Assembly (NCBI RefSeq): GCF_018129025.1
Contig: NZ_JAAEDI010000006.1
Location: 62,001 to 126,000, forward strand
Direction: 5' to 3'
Length of the DNA stretch: 64,000 nucleotides
Source: Neoroseomonas terrae
Lineage (GTDB): Bacteria > Pseudomonadota > Alphaproteobacteria > Acetobacterales > Acetobacteraceae
Shown one piece after another: positions 16,697 to 25,499 of the stretch. How positions within the stretch are numbered: position 1 is the stretch's first letter; each line of letters opens with the position of its first letter. The notes below the pieces were generated by a model that worked only from the letters and a program-made list of their open reading frames with translations, was not told the origin of the DNA and ran no database searches. The position numbers and the translations under genes are program-made.

Positions 16697-17296
16697 ATGG
16701 AGCCCGCCCCCCTTCGCTTCGAGACCCTGTGCGGGGATGCGCTGCGCGCCTGGCTGCCGCGGCTCGCCGGGCTGCGCATCGCGGTGTTCCGCGACTGGCC
16801 GTATCTGTACGATGGAGATGCGGCCTATGAGGAGCGCTATCTCGCCAGCTACGCCGACAGCCCCGGCGCGGCGGTGATCGCGGCGCTGGACGGCGAGCGC
16901 ACGGTTGGCTGCGCGACCTGCCAACCGATGCCGGAAGCCGAGACCCCGGTGCGGGAGGCCTTCCTGAAGCACGGGGAGGACCTCGCACGCTGGTGCTATT
17001 TCGGGGAGAGCGTGCTCCTGCCGGAGTATCGCGGTCGTGGCGCGGGCGTGCGCTTCTTTGACCTGCGGGAATCCCATGCGCGGACGCTGGGCCTGACAGC
17101 CACGGCCTTCTGTGCGGTAGCGCGCGATGACGACGATCCGCGGCGACCACACGACTACGTCCGGCTCGACAGCTTCTGGCGGAACCGCGGCTATGTGCCC
17201 CGGGCCGACATCTCCCTGGTCTTCGACTGGCGGGAAGTGGGCAGCGATCGCAAGACGCCGCACACCCTCGGCTTCTGGGCAAAGGAACGGCTGTGA
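16697..17296 (+). CDS. GNAT-family N-acetyltransferase
   Basis: A 199-residue GNAT protein. The acetyl-CoA site reads CYFGESVLLPEYRGRGAGVRF (motif A, with the RGRG pyrophosphate loop), followed by SHARTLGLTATAF. Substrate unknown. It overlaps the next gene, a nitrilase-like hydrolase, by four bases. In other bacteria a GNAT domain and a carbon-nitrogen hydrolase domain occur fused in one polypeptide, so the two genes here are likely functional partners. Confidence 0.86.
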   Translation: MEPAPLRFETLCGDALRAWLPRLAGLRIAVFRDWPYLYDGDAAYEERYLASYADSPGAAVIAALDGERTVGCATCQPMPEAETPVREAFLKHGEDLARWCYFGESVLLPEYRGRGAGVRFFDLRESHARTLGLTATAFCAVARDDDDPRRPHDYVRLDSFWRNRGYVPRADISLVFDWREVGSDRKTPHTLGFWAKERL

Positions 17297-18180
17297 GGGC
17301 GGCGTTGCGCCTGGGCCTGCTGCAGTACGGCGTCGGCCGGCCGGCCTCGGTTGCGGCGTTCGGCCGCGCGCTGGAAGCGCGGCTGGAGGAAGGGCGCACG
17401 CGGGCCGACCTGTTGGTGCTGCCCGAATATGCCTGCGTGGAGCTGGGAGCGGCGCTCGCAGGCGGCGGGGCCGTGGATGAAGCCGCCGAGCTTGCCGCCA
17501 TGGTCGCAGCCTCACCGGAGATCCTGGCCACGATGCGCGCCGCGGCACGACGGCTTGGCGTGTGGCTGCTGCCCGGCACGCTGCCGATGCGCCGCACGGA
17601 TGGCTGCGTCATCAACCGCGCGCCGCTGATCGCGCCGGACGGACGCCTCGCCATGCAGGACAAGCGCGCCATGACGCGCTTCGAGGCCGAGCGCTGGGGC
17701 GTGACACAGGGCGCCGATCCCGGCGTATTCGACACGCCTTGGGGGCGGATCGGCATCTCCGTCTGCTACGACGTGGAGTTCCCGAAGCATGTGCGGACGC
17801 AGGTGGAGGCGGGCGCCTGGCTGATCCTCGCGCCCTCCTGCACCGACACCATGCACGGCTTCCACCGCGTGCGCATCGCCGCCGCCGCGCGGGCGATGGA
17901 GAACCAGTGCTACGTCGCCATCACGCCGACGGTGGGTGTCGCGCCGTGGTCGGCGGCGCTGGACGTGAATCGCGGTCATGCGGCTGTGTTCGGCCCGGTC
18001 GATCGTGGCTTCCCCGAGGATGGCGTCCTGGCGCGTGGTGCGCTCGACCAGGACGAATGGGTGTTCTGCACGCTGGATCCGGCCCGGTTGGCTGCGGTGC
18101 GGGAGGACGGGCAGGTACGCAACCATCGGGACTGGCCCGCAGGGCCCTTCGCAGCCCCGATCTCAGCGAGCTTCTCATGA
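17293..18180 (+). CDS. Carbon-nitrogen (nitrilase-superfamily) hydrolase
   Basis: A 295-residue protein, GTG start, with the Glu-Lys-Cys catalytic triad: E45 in LLVLPEYACVE, K124 in MQDKRAMTRFE and C158 in GISVCYDVEFP. The substrate is an unknown amide or N-carbamoyl compound. It sits between the GNAT partner upstream and lpxB downstream, with four-base overlaps on both sides. The lpxB neighbour is likely coincidental, because lipid A synthesis does not need a nitrilase, but the genes are co-transcribed by position. Confidence 0.88.
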   Translation: MRAALRLGLLQYGVGRPASVAAFGRALEARLEEGRTRADLLVLPEYACVELGAALAGGGAVDEAAELAAMVAASPEILATMRAAARRLGVWLLPGTLPMRRTDGCVINRAPLIAPDGRLAMQDKRAMTRFEAERWGVTQGADPGVFDTPWGRIGISVCYDVEFPKHVRTQVEAGAWLILAPSCTDTMHGFHRVRIAAAARAMENQCYVAITPTVGVAPWSAALDVNRGHAAVFGPVDRGFPEDGVLARGALDQDEWVFCTLDPARLAAVREDGQVRNHRDWPAGPFAAPISASFS

Positions 18181-19334
18181 CGCGCATTCACATCGTTGCA
18201 GGCGAGGCTTCCGGCGACGTGCTCGGCGCGCGGCTGGTCGCGGCGCTGCGCGCGCGCCGGCCGGATCTGGAGATCTCCGGCATCGGCGGACCGCGTATGG
18301 CCGAACAGGGCGTGTCGAGCCTGTTCGACTATCGCGAGCTCGCGCTGATGGGCCTGCTGGAAGTGCTGCCCAAGATCTTCCGGCTGAAGCGACTGCTCGC
18401 CGAAGCCGGGGCCGATGTCGCGGCACGCCGGCCGGATGTCCTGGTGACGATCGACAGCCCCGGCTTCACCCTGCGGCTGGCGGAACGCGTAAGACCGCTC
18501 GGCATTCCCATCGTGCACTATGTCGCGCCACAGGTCTGGGCCTGGCGGCCGGGGCGCGTGGCGGAGCTGAAGCAGAAGGTGGACCGTATCCTCTGCCTGC
18601 TCCCCTTCGAGCCGGTGTTCTTCGAGAATGCCGGCATCCCCGTGACGTTCGTCGGGCATCCCGTGCTGGAAAGCGGGGCGGACGGAGGCGATGCGGAGCG
18701 CTTTCGGACGGCGCACGGGCTGACGGCGACGGATCGGCCGGTCATCGTCATGCCCGGCAGCCGGCGGATGGAAGCGTCGCGGCTGCTGCCGATCTTCGGT
18801 GCCGCCCTGCGGCTGGCCGCCGAGCGCCTGCCCGGGCTGCGCCCCGTGCTGCCGGTCGCACCCATCGTCGCCGACGCGGTGCGCCGCGCTGCCGCCGACT
18901 GGCCGGCGGCGCCGATCCTGCTGGATGGTCCCGACGCCAAGCATGATGCCTTCGCCGCCGTCGCGCAGTCCGGCGGGGCGGGGCTGATCAAGTCCGGCAC
19001 CTCCTCGCTTGAGATGGCGGTGGCGGGAGTGCCGCATGTCGTGGGCTATCGCGTGAATCCGATCACCGCCGCGATCGCGCGGCAGCTGATCAAGGTGCCG
19101 CATGCCTCGCTGGTGAACCTGCTCGCTGAACGGGAGATCGTGCCCGAGCGATTGCAGGAGAACTGCACGCCCCGGGCACTCGCCGACGCGCTGGTCGCGC
19201 CGATGCTTGACCTGTCCGTGGCAGCATCACAGCGCGCCGGCTTCGCCGAGGCTTTGGCGATGCTGCGCGCACCGGAAGGCCTCCCTTCGGAGGCCGCGGC
19301 CGTGGCCGTGCTCGGAATGCTGAAGGCCGGCTGA
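18177..19334 (+). CDS. lpxB: Lipid-A-disaccharide synthase
   Basis: A 385-residue glycosyltransferase that joins UDP-2,3-diacyl-GlcN and lipid X to form the lipid A disaccharide. It is recognised by MTRIHIVAGEASGDVLGARL at the start, VHYVAPQVWAWRPGR in the middle, and IKSGTSSLEMAVAGVPHVVGY and the VPHASLVNLLAEREIVPE block toward the end. The start overlaps the upstream stop by four bases. The neighbours lpxA, lpxI or fabZ are not seen here. A hairpin spans its stop codon. Confidence 0.93.
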   Translation: MTRIHIVAGEASGDVLGARLVAALRARRPDLEISGIGGPRMAEQGVSSLFDYRELALMGLLEVLPKIFRLKRLLAEAGADVAARRPDVLVTIDSPGFTLRLAERVRPLGIPIVHYVAPQVWAWRPGRVAELKQKVDRILCLLPFEPVFFENAGIPVTFVGHPVLESGADGGDAERFRTAHGLTATDRPVIVMPGSRRMEASRLLPIFGAALRLAAERLPGLRPVLPVAPIVADAVRRAAADWPAAPILLDGPDAKHDAFAAVAQSGGAGLIKSGTSSLEMAVAGVPHVVGYRVNPITAAIARQLIKVPHASLVNLLAEREIVPERLQENCTPRALADALVAPMLDLSVAASQRAGFAEALAMLRAPEGLPSEAAAVAVLGMLKAG

Positions 19335-19342
19335 CGCCGGCC
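19325..19342. terminator. Hairpin over the lpxB stop
   Basis: A 7-bp stem GGCCGGC/GCCGGCC with a 4-base loop TGAC that contains the first base of the lpxB stop region. It lies between convergent lpxB and SDR genes, so it probably serves both. Confidence 0.4.
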
Positions 19343-19353
19343 CCGCCTAGCGG

Positions 19354-20127
19354 TCAGACATGCGTGACTGCGCCGCCATCCTCCAGCCAGTTCTGGCCGG
19401 TGACAAAGGAGGCGCCGTCGGACAGCAGGAAGCAGATCAGCGGCGCGACCTCGGCCGGCGTCGCGATGCGCCCAAGCGGAATGCGCGCGAGCGTGCGCTC
19501 GCGGAAGCGCTCGGAGCGGATCGTCTCGGTCATCGGCGTTTCCACCGTGCCGAAGCCGACGCTGTTCACCCGGATGCCGTAGCGCGCCCATTCGAGCGCG
19601 CCCGTCATGGTGATGCCGAGCACACCGGCCTTCGCCGCCGAGTAGTTCACCTGCCCGATCGATCCACGCTTGCCCGCGGTCGAGGAGATGTTGACGATCG
19701 CGCCCGGCGTTGCCTCGCCTGCCTTGCTGCGCGCGATCATGTGACGGCCGACCGCCTGCTGCATCAGATGCACGCCGGTCAGGTTCACGTCGATCACCGC
19801 TTGCCATTGCGGCAGGGTCATCTTCTCGATCATCGCCGGCCGGGTGATGCCGGCATTGTTCACCAGCCCATGCACGGCGCCGAATTTCCCGGCGGCGTCG
19901 TCGACAACCTTCACGCAGAACGCCTCATCGGACACGTCGCCCTGCACCGGCAGCGTCCGGTCGCCGGCTAGCGTGGCGGCGGTCTCGCTGAGCGTCTGCG
20001 GGTTGCGCTCGACCATGACGAGGTTGCCGCCGAGATTCAGCACGAGCTCCGAGATCGCCTTGCCGATCCCCTGCCCGGCCCCGGTGACGACGATGGTCCG
20101 GCCCGAGAGATTCATCGGGTTGTGCAT
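19354..20127 (-). CDS. Short-chain dehydrogenase/reductase
   Basis: A 257-residue SDR: cofactor loop VVTGAGQGIGKAI (TGxxxGxG), NNAG in HGLVNNAGITRP, active Ser in VNISSTAGKRG and the Tyr-Lys pair in NYSAAKAGV. It probably oxidises or reduces a hydroxyl group with NAD(P), FabG-like. It is the last gene of a leftward set with a Bug binding protein, HpcH/HpaI aldolase and two further oxidoreductases, so it likely works on the same carbon source. The true substrate is not deducible. Confidence 0.88.
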   Translation of the reverse strand: MHNPMNLSGRTIVVTGAGQGIGKAISELVLNLGGNLVMVERNPQTLSETAATLAGDRTLPVQGDVSDEAFCVKVVDDAAGKFGAVHGLVNNAGITRPAMIEKMTLPQWQAVIDVNLTGVHLMQQAVGRHMIARSKAGEATPGAIVNISSTAGKRGSIGQVNYSAAKAGVLGITMTGALEWARYGIRVNSVGFGTVETPMTETIRSERFRERTLARIPLGRIATPAEVAPLICFLLSDGASFVTGQNWLEDGGAVTHV

Positions 20128-20174
20128 GCTGGCTTCCTTCCCTTCGGTGTTGAGGGGAAGCCTCGCGCGGGATC

Positions 20175-20197
20175 GGGGCGCTGGCAAGCACCGCCCC
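20175..20197 (-). terminator. Hairpin after the Bug-family gene
   Basis: A GGGGCG stem region (20175-20183 / 20189-20197) with one mismatch, directly downstream of the leftward gene that ends at 20208. Confidence 0.4.
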
Positions 20198-20207
20198 AAC
20201 CGATCGG

Positions 20208-21179
20208 TCAGTCGAGCACGATATTCGCCGCCTGGACCACCCGGGTCCAGCGGGCGATCTCGGCGCGTATGAAGGCGGTGAAGTCGTCCGGCGAAAGCGG
20301 GGCGGAGACGGCGCCGGCCGCCGCCATGCGTTCGATGATGGCAGGCTCGGCGAGAATGTCGCGCGTAAGCGGGCCGAGCCGATCGAGCACCGGCGCCGGA
20401 GTGCCGGCCGGCAGGAACAGACCGGTCCAGCCATTCAGTTCGAAACCCGGCAATGTCTCGGCCACTGTCGGCAGGTCCGGGAACTCCGGCAGCCGCTGCG
20501 GCGACGTCACGGCGAGCATGCGCAGCCGCCCTTCCCGCACAAGCGGCCGCGTGGCGACCAGCGTGTCCACCATCATCTGCACCTGATTGCCAGCCAGGGC
20601 GACGGTCGCCTGGGTCGGCGCGCGGAAGGGCACGTGGACGATGTCGACGCCGGCCATGTGCTTGAACATCTCCGCGCCGAGATGCGTGGTAGTGCCGTTG
20701 CCGCCCGAGCCGTAGTTCAGTTCGCCCGGCCGCGCCTTCGCATACTCGATCAGGCCCTTCACATCCGTCACCGCCAGGGACGGATGGACGAGGATGGCGC
20801 TGACACCGCTCGACAGCCGCGAGACCGGGATGAAGTCGCGCAGCGGGTCATAGGGCAGGCGGTTGCGATAGAGCGGCACGTTCATCGCGTGCGTGCTGAT
20901 GGTGCCGATCAGCAGCGTGTAACCATCGGCGGGGCTGCGCATCGCCGCCTCGATGCCGATCAGCCCGGCTGCGCCTGCGCGGTTCTCGACCACGAAGGAC
21001 TGGCCCGTGAGCGCGCCGTAGCGGTCGGCGAGCAGGCGACCCATCAGGTCCGTCGCGCCGGCCGGCGCGAAGGGCACGATGATGCGTACGGGGCGGTCGG
21101 GCCAGGCGCCCTGCGCCAGCGCGCCGCGCGCCAGCATGGTCGCGCCGGTGCCGAGGAGGAGGCTGCGGCGCGCCGTCAT
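20208..21179 (-). CDS. Tripartite tricarboxylate transporter (Bug/TctC) substrate-binding protein
   Basis: A 323-residue periplasmic binding protein with a signal peptide containing a twin-Arg-like ARRS start and ending at GALAQ. The family markers are WPDRPVRIIVPFAPAGATD, ENRAGAAGLIG, SPADGYTLLIGT and NYGSGGNGTTTHLGAEMF. Bug proteins bind carboxylates and other small acids. The TctA/TctB membrane components are absent nearby, so this is an orphan binding protein, common in this group. It overlaps the HpcH/HpaI aldolase gene by four bases, so that enzyme likely acts on the same ligand. Confidence 0.9.
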   Translation of the reverse strand: MTARRSLLLGTGATMLARGALAQGAWPDRPVRIIVPFAPAGATDLMGRLLADRYGALTGQSFVVENRAGAAGLIGIEAAMRSPADGYTLLIGTISTHAMNVPLYRNRLPYDPLRDFIPVSRLSSGVSAILVHPSLAVTDVKGLIEYAKARPGELNYGSGGNGTTTHLGAEMFKHMAGVDIVHVPFRAPTQATVALAGNQVQMMVDTLVATRPLVREGRLRMLAVTSPQRLPEFPDLPTVAETLPGFELNGWTGLFLPAGTPAPVLDRLGPLTRDILAEPAIIERMAAAGAVSAPLSPDDFTAFIRAEIARWTRVVQAANIVLD

Positions 21180-21988
21180 GCCAGCGTGACCTTCAGTGCA
21201 TGGACCTGCTTCGCCTTGGCCGCGCAGGCCTCGGCGAGGAAACCGAGATCCGTGCCGGTCGAGACGTAGCGGGCGCCCATGCGAACGATCTCGGCAACGA
21301 GGTCAGGTCGCGAGGCGAGGCCGCCGATGCCGACATGCTTCCCGCGGCCGCGGCAGGCCTCGATGATGCGCGTGTAGGCGTCGCGCACGCGCTGATGGTC
21401 GAACTCGCCGGGGATGCCCATCTCGGCGGTGAGGTCGTTGGTGCCGACGAGGATCATATCCACGCCCTCGACCGCCGCGATCTCCTCGACCTTCTCCAGC
21501 GCATCGACGGATTCGACCATGGGGATGACCATGGTCGCCGCATCCAGCACCGGGTTCGCCTCCTTCGCCGGATAGGGCTTGAAGCCAAATTGCGGCAGAT
21601 GGCCGGCGGCGGAGCGATGGCCGAGCGGGGGGAACTTCGCCATCTGCACGACGCGCTTCGCTTCCTCGGCCGAATGGACATGCGGGGCGATGATGCCGAG
21701 CGCGCCGGCATCGAGCACGCGGCCAACGAATTCCGGCGCGAGCGCGGGCACGCGCACCAGCGGCGTGATGCCCGCGGCGAGTGCCGCCATGCAGACCTGG
21801 CCCGTCATGTCGAGGGTGAGCGGGCCGTGCTCCATGTCGACATAGAGGCTGTCGAAGCCGGCGCTGGCGGCGATCTGCGCGGCCTCGATGCCGCGCACGA
21901 GGCGCACGGTCATGGAGGCGACGACCTCGTCGCGCGCGAGTTTTTCTCGAACGATGTTGCGCAAGGCGTCGCGCGCAGTCGCTGGCAT
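21176..21988 (-). CDS. HpcH/HpaI-family aldolase
   Basis: A 270-residue class II (metal-dependent) aldolase of the HpaI type. It keeps the family markers MTVRLVRGIEAAQIAASAGF, YVDMEHGPLTLD and VRVPALAPEFVGRVLDAGA, with GYL/HLPQFG and EIAAVEGVDMILVGTNDL. The Glu-Asp metal ligands are in VIPMVES and GTNDL. It should cleave a 4-hydroxy-2-oxoacid to pyruvate and an aldehyde, or the reverse; the exact substrate is unknown. ATGA overlap with the binding-protein gene indicates one operon. Confidence 0.88.
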   Translation of the reverse strand: MPATARDALRNIVREKLARDEVVASMTVRLVRGIEAAQIAASAGFDSLYVDMEHGPLTLDMTGQVCMAALAAGITPLVRVPALAPEFVGRVLDAGALGIIAPHVHSAEEAKRVVQMAKFPPLGHRSAAGHLPQFGFKPYPAKEANPVLDAATMVIPMVESVDALEKVEEIAAVEGVDMILVGTNDLTAEMGIPGEFDHQRVRDAYTRIIEACRGRGKHVGIGGLASRPDLVAEIVRMGARYVSTGTDLGFLAEACAAKAKQVHALKVTLA

Positions 21989-22039
21989 GATGCGTATCTT
22001 CCCGGTGTGGTCGCTTGCGGCGACTCTGTTGGGAAGGAT

Positions 22040-22064
22040 GGTGGGCGTCAACCGGACGCCCACC
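22040..22064 (-). terminator. Hairpin after the ketopantoate-reductase-like gene
   Basis: A perfect 10-bp stem (22040-22049 / 22055-22064), GGTGGGCGTC and its complement, with a 5-base loop. It is placed just downstream of the leftward gene ending at 22074. Confidence 0.5.
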
Positions 22065-22073
22065 GCATGGTGG

Positions 22074-23141
22074 TCAGTTCAGCCGTAGCCCGCGGATCAG
22101 GTCCGGCGAGGGCTTCGCGTCGCCACGCTCGACGCGCTTCACGATCTCGGTCAGCGCGGCGTTGGCGGGCGCCTCGATGCCGACGCCCTTGCCCTTGTCC
22201 ACGACGAAGCCGTTCAGGAACTCGATCTCGGTGCGCCGGCCCTTCATCATATCCTGGCCCATCGAGGCGCGATGCGCGCCGCCGCTCGCACCCTGCGTGT
22301 CGGCCAAGCGCTGCTCGTCATAGGCCTTGCGCGCCTCGGCATCGCCCTCACCCGCCTTGGCGATGATCTCGGCGTCGAGATGCAGGATCTCCTCGAGGTC
22401 GTAGCCGAGCGCCTGGCCGACGCGGATCGCCTCGCTGCCCAGGCGCGCGGCGAAGGCGCGGATGGCGTCGTCGGCGGTCGCGTCCTTGGCCACCATGCCG
22501 GTCGCGGCCGCGATGCCGTTGCCCATCACGTTCGCCACCAGCTTCGACCAGCGCTCGCCCCACAGATTATTGGTGGTCAGCGCAGAATCCGACAGCGCGA
22601 CGAGCGAGGTGATGTATTCCGCGCGCGGCGAGATGCGGCCATGCGGCTCGCCGACACGATAGACCGTGTGCTTGGAACCCGACTTGCCCGCCGCGCGCTT
22701 CACGAGGCCCGGCGCGGACAGTTCCACCGTGATCAGCGAGGCGATGCCACCGAGCACGCGGCCCCAGCCGACGATGCCCGCGATCGTCTCCTCATTGATG
22801 CAGTTCTGCAGCGAGACGATGTAGCCGCCGGGCGAGAGATACTGCGCGATCATCGTCGTCGCCCAGGCGGTGTCGTAGGACTTCATGCAGACGAAGGCGA
22901 TGTCGACCGGCTTCTCCTTCGCCAGCCCCTGCAGCTCCGTCAGATGCAGCGCCTTCACCGGCACGGTGAATTCCGGCACGTCCTTCAAATGCTGGATAGT
23001 CAGGCCCTTGGAGCGCATCGCCTCCACATGCTCGGGCCAGGGGTCGATGAAGGTCACGTCGTGGCCCGCCTGGGCCATGTACGACCCCGCATAGGCCCCG
23101 ACCGCACCGGCGCCGACGATGGCGATGCGTGGCTTGTCCAT
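22074..23141 (-). CDS. Ketopantoate reductase-like oxidoreductase (PanE/ApbA family)
   Basis: A 355-residue protein with an N-terminal dinucleotide-binding motif IAIVGAGAVGAYAGSYMAQAG and the C-terminal ApbA domain containing the catalytic Lys in WGERWSKLVANVMGNG. It is longer than housekeeping PanE proteins (about 300 residues). It stands in a catabolic cluster, so it probably reduces or oxidises another 2-oxoacid rather than serving pantothenate synthesis. The start at MDKPRIAIVG is used because it directly precedes the Rossmann fold. Confidence 0.85.
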   Translation of the reverse strand: MDKPRIAIVGAGAVGAYAGSYMAQAGHDVTFIDPWPEHVEAMRSKGLTIQHLKDVPEFTVPVKALHLTELQGLAKEKPVDIAFVCMKSYDTAWATTMIAQYLSPGGYIVSLQNCINEETIAGIVGWGRVLGGIASLITVELSAPGLVKRAAGKSGSKHTVYRVGEPHGRISPRAEYITSLVALSDSALTTNNLWGERWSKLVANVMGNGIAAATGMVAKDATADDAIRAFAARLGSEAIRVGQALGYDLEEILHLDAEIIAKAGEGDAEARKAYDEQRLADTQGASGGAHRASMGQDMMKGRRTEIEFLNGFVVDKGKGVGIEAPANAALTEIVKRVERGDAKPSPDLIRGLRLN

Positions 23142-23219
23142 TCGATACGTTTCCCCTCCGAGCGTGATGACCGCAGGCGCGCAGGCGCCGGAGGTCTGAA
23201 TCACGCGATCAACAAAGCT

Positions 23220-24173
23220 CTACGCGCCGCCGATCGCGGCCTCTACCGCGAGCGCCACCTTCAGCGCCCGCCGTCCTGCCGCACCGTCCACCACAACCGG
23301 CGCGCCGTCCAGACAGGCGGTGACGAAGGATGCCTGTTCGGCTTCCAGGCTGTCGTGGTCGGTCCAGGTGAAGCGGTCGATGCCGGAACCCGGCATCGTG
23401 GCGACAGCTTCCGCCCCGCCACGGCGCAGCACGGCAAGCGAACGGTCGAGGAAGTTGACGCTCATCTCGCCCTCGGTGCCGAGCACGCGCAGGCGCCGCT
23501 CCATGGCGAGCGAGACGCGGGATGCCGTGATCACCGCCGCGCGCCCGCCGGCGAAGCGCAGCCGCGCGACGGCAAAGTCGGGGCGGTCCGAGGCGACAGC
23601 CGAACCGACGGCCTCGACCGCCTCCGGCTCACTGCCCGCGAGTTCCAGGACCAGGTCGATGTCGTGGATCATCAGGTCCAGCACCACCGAGACATCGAGG
23701 CTGCGCGGCCGGAAGGGCGCGACGCGGATCGCATCCCACGACAAGGCGCGGCCGCCCGTCTCGGCGCCGACCACGGCGCCGAAGGCCGCGGAGAAGCGCT
23801 CGATATGCCCGACCTGCAGTACCCGCCTCCCGGCGGCGGCCGCGTCGATCAGCGCATCGGCCTCATCGAGCGTCGCGGCGATCGGCTTCTCGACGAAGGC
23901 ATGCTTGCCGGCGTCGAGTGCGGCCATGGCGAGCCCATGATGGTAGCGGGTCGGCGCCGCGACGATCACCGCATCCGCGGCAGCGATCGCGGCCTCGGCG
24001 GCAAGCACCTCGGTCCCGACCTCGGCGGCCACGGTGGCGGCGCGGGCGGCGTCGGCGTCGGCTAGGCCGACCAGCCGCACCCGCGGGTTGGCAGCGGCCT
24101 TCAGCGCGTGGAAGCGGCCGAAATGACCGACGCCGAGGATGGCCAGGGCGAGTCGTCTGTCGCTGTCGTTCAT
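23220..24173 (-). CDS. Gfo/Idh/MocA-family oxidoreductase
   Basis: A 317-residue NAD(P)-dependent sugar-type dehydrogenase. Rossmann motif LAILGVGHFGRFHALK; the family EKP signature is in KHAFVEKPIAATLDEA; and LMIHDIDLVLELAG holds the HDI element. The HFGRFHA start resembles GnnA-type enzymes that oxidise UDP-GlcNAc at C3, and lpxB lies 4 kb away, but on the opposite strand and in another transcription unit. A lipid A role is therefore only a possibility; a catabolic role with the neighbouring genes is equally likely. Confidence 0.85.
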   Translation of the reverse strand: MNDSDRRLALAILGVGHFGRFHALKAAANPRVRLVGLADADAARAATVAAEVGTEVLAAEAAIAAADAVIVAAPTRYHHGLAMAALDAGKHAFVEKPIAATLDEADALIDAAAAGRRVLQVGHIERFSAAFGAVVGAETGGRALSWDAIRVAPFRPRSLDVSVVLDLMIHDIDLVLELAGSEPEAVEAVGSAVASDRPDFAVARLRFAGGRAAVITASRVSLAMERRLRVLGTEGEMSVNFLDRSLAVLRRGGAEAVATMPGSGIDRFTWTDHDSLEAEQASFVTACLDGAPVVVDGAAGRRALKVALAVEAAIGGA

Positions 24174-24253
24174 GCCGGCGCTTTAAAGCAGATCGCGATC
24201 GGGTGGAATCACCCGGCGGTGCGAAGATACGCGCTAAAACAACGGGCTAGGGC

Positions 24254-24268
24254 ATGTTCCGTGAACAT
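24254..24268 (-). terminator. Hairpin downstream of tag
   Basis: A 6-bp stem ATGTTC/GAACAT with loop CGT, in an AT-rich pocket immediately downstream of the leftward tag gene. It may also be one copy of a small palindromic element like the one at 62763-62805. Confidence 0.4.
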
Positions 24269-24279
24269 ATGCGACCGGG

Positions 24280-24888
24280 TCACGCCGCTACACCGCCCGG
24301 TGGCCGGAACGCCGCCCGGGCGCGCGCCACCTCGACATGCGTCACGCAGCCCGGGTCGTGGTCGTTCACCAGCCCCATCGCCTGCATGAAGGCATAGACG
24401 GTCGTCGGGCCGACGAACTTCCAGCCGCGCTTCTTCAGATCCTTCGATAGCGCGACGGATTCCGGGGCGGTGGCGCGGATGCCGGGCACCGACTGCGCTT
24501 CGAAGCGCCAGAAATAGGCGGCGAGTGTCCCGGTCTCCGCCACCAGTTCGCAAGCCCGTTGCGCATTGTTGATGACGGCCTCGATCTTGCCGCGATGGCG
24601 CACGATGCCGGCGTCCTGCAACAGGCGCGCGACGTCCTGTTCCGTGAAGCGCGCGATGCGGTCGAAGTCGAAGCCCGCGAAGGCGGCGCGGAAATTCTCC
24701 CGCTTCGCCAGGATGGTTCGCCAGCTCAGCCCGGACTGGAAGCCTTCCAGGCAGATCTTCTCGAACAGGCGGCGGTCATCGGTGACGGGGAAGCCCCATT
24801 CGCCGTCGTGATAGGCCATGTAGTCGGGCGTCGCGGCGCACCAGCGGCAGCGCGCCCGGCCATCGGGCGCAAGAAAAATCCGTTCCAT
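24280..24888 (-). CDS. tag: DNA-3-methyladenine glycosylase I
   Basis: A 202-residue base-excision repair glycosylase that removes 3-methyladenine. The zinc-snap ligands of the family are all here: C14 and H27 (13 apart, in CRWC and YHDGEWG) and H177 and C181 (HDPGC). Other markers are CLEGFQSGLSWRTILAKREN and KFVGPTTVYAFMQAMGLVNDH. The start overlaps the stop of the upstream DUF5666-like gene. Confidence 0.93.
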   Translation of the reverse strand: MERIFLAPDGRARCRWCAATPDYMAYHDGEWGFPVTDDRRLFEKICLEGFQSGLSWRTILAKRENFRAAFAGFDFDRIARFTEQDVARLLQDAGIVRHRGKIEAVINNAQRACELVAETGTLAAYFWRFEAQSVPGIRATAPESVALSKDLKKRGWKFVGPTTVYAFMQAMGLVNDHDPGCVTHVEVARARAAFRPPGGVAA

Positions 24889-25499
24889 CAGATCACCGGT
24901 ACCACGCCGTCCTTGCTGACTGTTACGCGGTTGGCCGAGATCCGGCCATCCCCGCCGCGCGTCGCGTTGATGAAGACGGTCGCGCCGGCCACCAGGTCGG
25001 TACGCGCCGCCGGAATGGGCATCAGCAGCGGCGTGTCGGCCGGCACCCGCACCAGGACGCGCCGCCCGAGGATGCTGAGCGTCAGGTCGCGGCCCGCGCT
25101 GCTGTCCACCGCCGCCTCGACCGCCCCGTTGTTCATCGAGGCGTTCGGTGCGGTGTCCCACGCGCTTTGCAGTTCCGTGATCCGGATGCCGGGCGGCAGG
25201 ACCGTGATGGCCGTCGCGCGCAACTCGCCGTCCGCTCCCGGCTCGGCAACGACCCCGACGGAGGTGCCGGGCGTAAGGTCGGCCAGCGCAACCCGGCGCA
25301 GGGCACTGACGGTCGTGTTCTCCGCCAGATTGACGATCACGCTTTCATCCGCGCGGGTCGTCACGGCGAGTTCGGCGCCCTCCAGCCGCACGATCGTACC
25401 GCGGATGCGAACCGGGCCGGCTCCTTGTCCCCGGGCAGGAAGCCCGGACAGGACAAGCAGGCCAAGCCCCAGGGTGCTTCGGCGGGACAGGATGGTCAT
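24888..25499 (-). CDS. Exported DUF5666-like OB-domain protein
   Basis: A 203-residue exported protein with a twin-arginine-like signal (SRRSTLGLGLLVLSGLPARGQ). Two repeats of the pattern GTIVRLEGAELAVTTRADE and LGRRVLVRVPADTPLLMP suggest small beta-barrel domains of the DUF5666/OB type, seen in metal or nucleic-acid related envelope proteins. The function is unknown. It lies head-to-tail with tag and upstream of it, so they are probably co-transcribed. Confidence 0.65.
   Translation of the reverse strand: MTILSRRSTLGLGLLVLSGLPARGQGAGPVRIRGTIVRLEGAELAVTTRADESVIVNLAENTTVSALRRVALADLTPGTSVGVVAEPGADGELRATAITVLPPGIRITELQSAWDTAPNASMNNGAVEAAVDSSAGRDLTLSILGRRVLVRVPADTPLLMPIPAARTDLVAGATVFINATRGGDGRISANRVTVSKDGVVPVI

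Noticed and set aside
15593..17548. A 651-codon minus-strand frame
   Set aside because: Shadow of the FGE-like and GNAT genes, which have clear family motifs on the plus strand.
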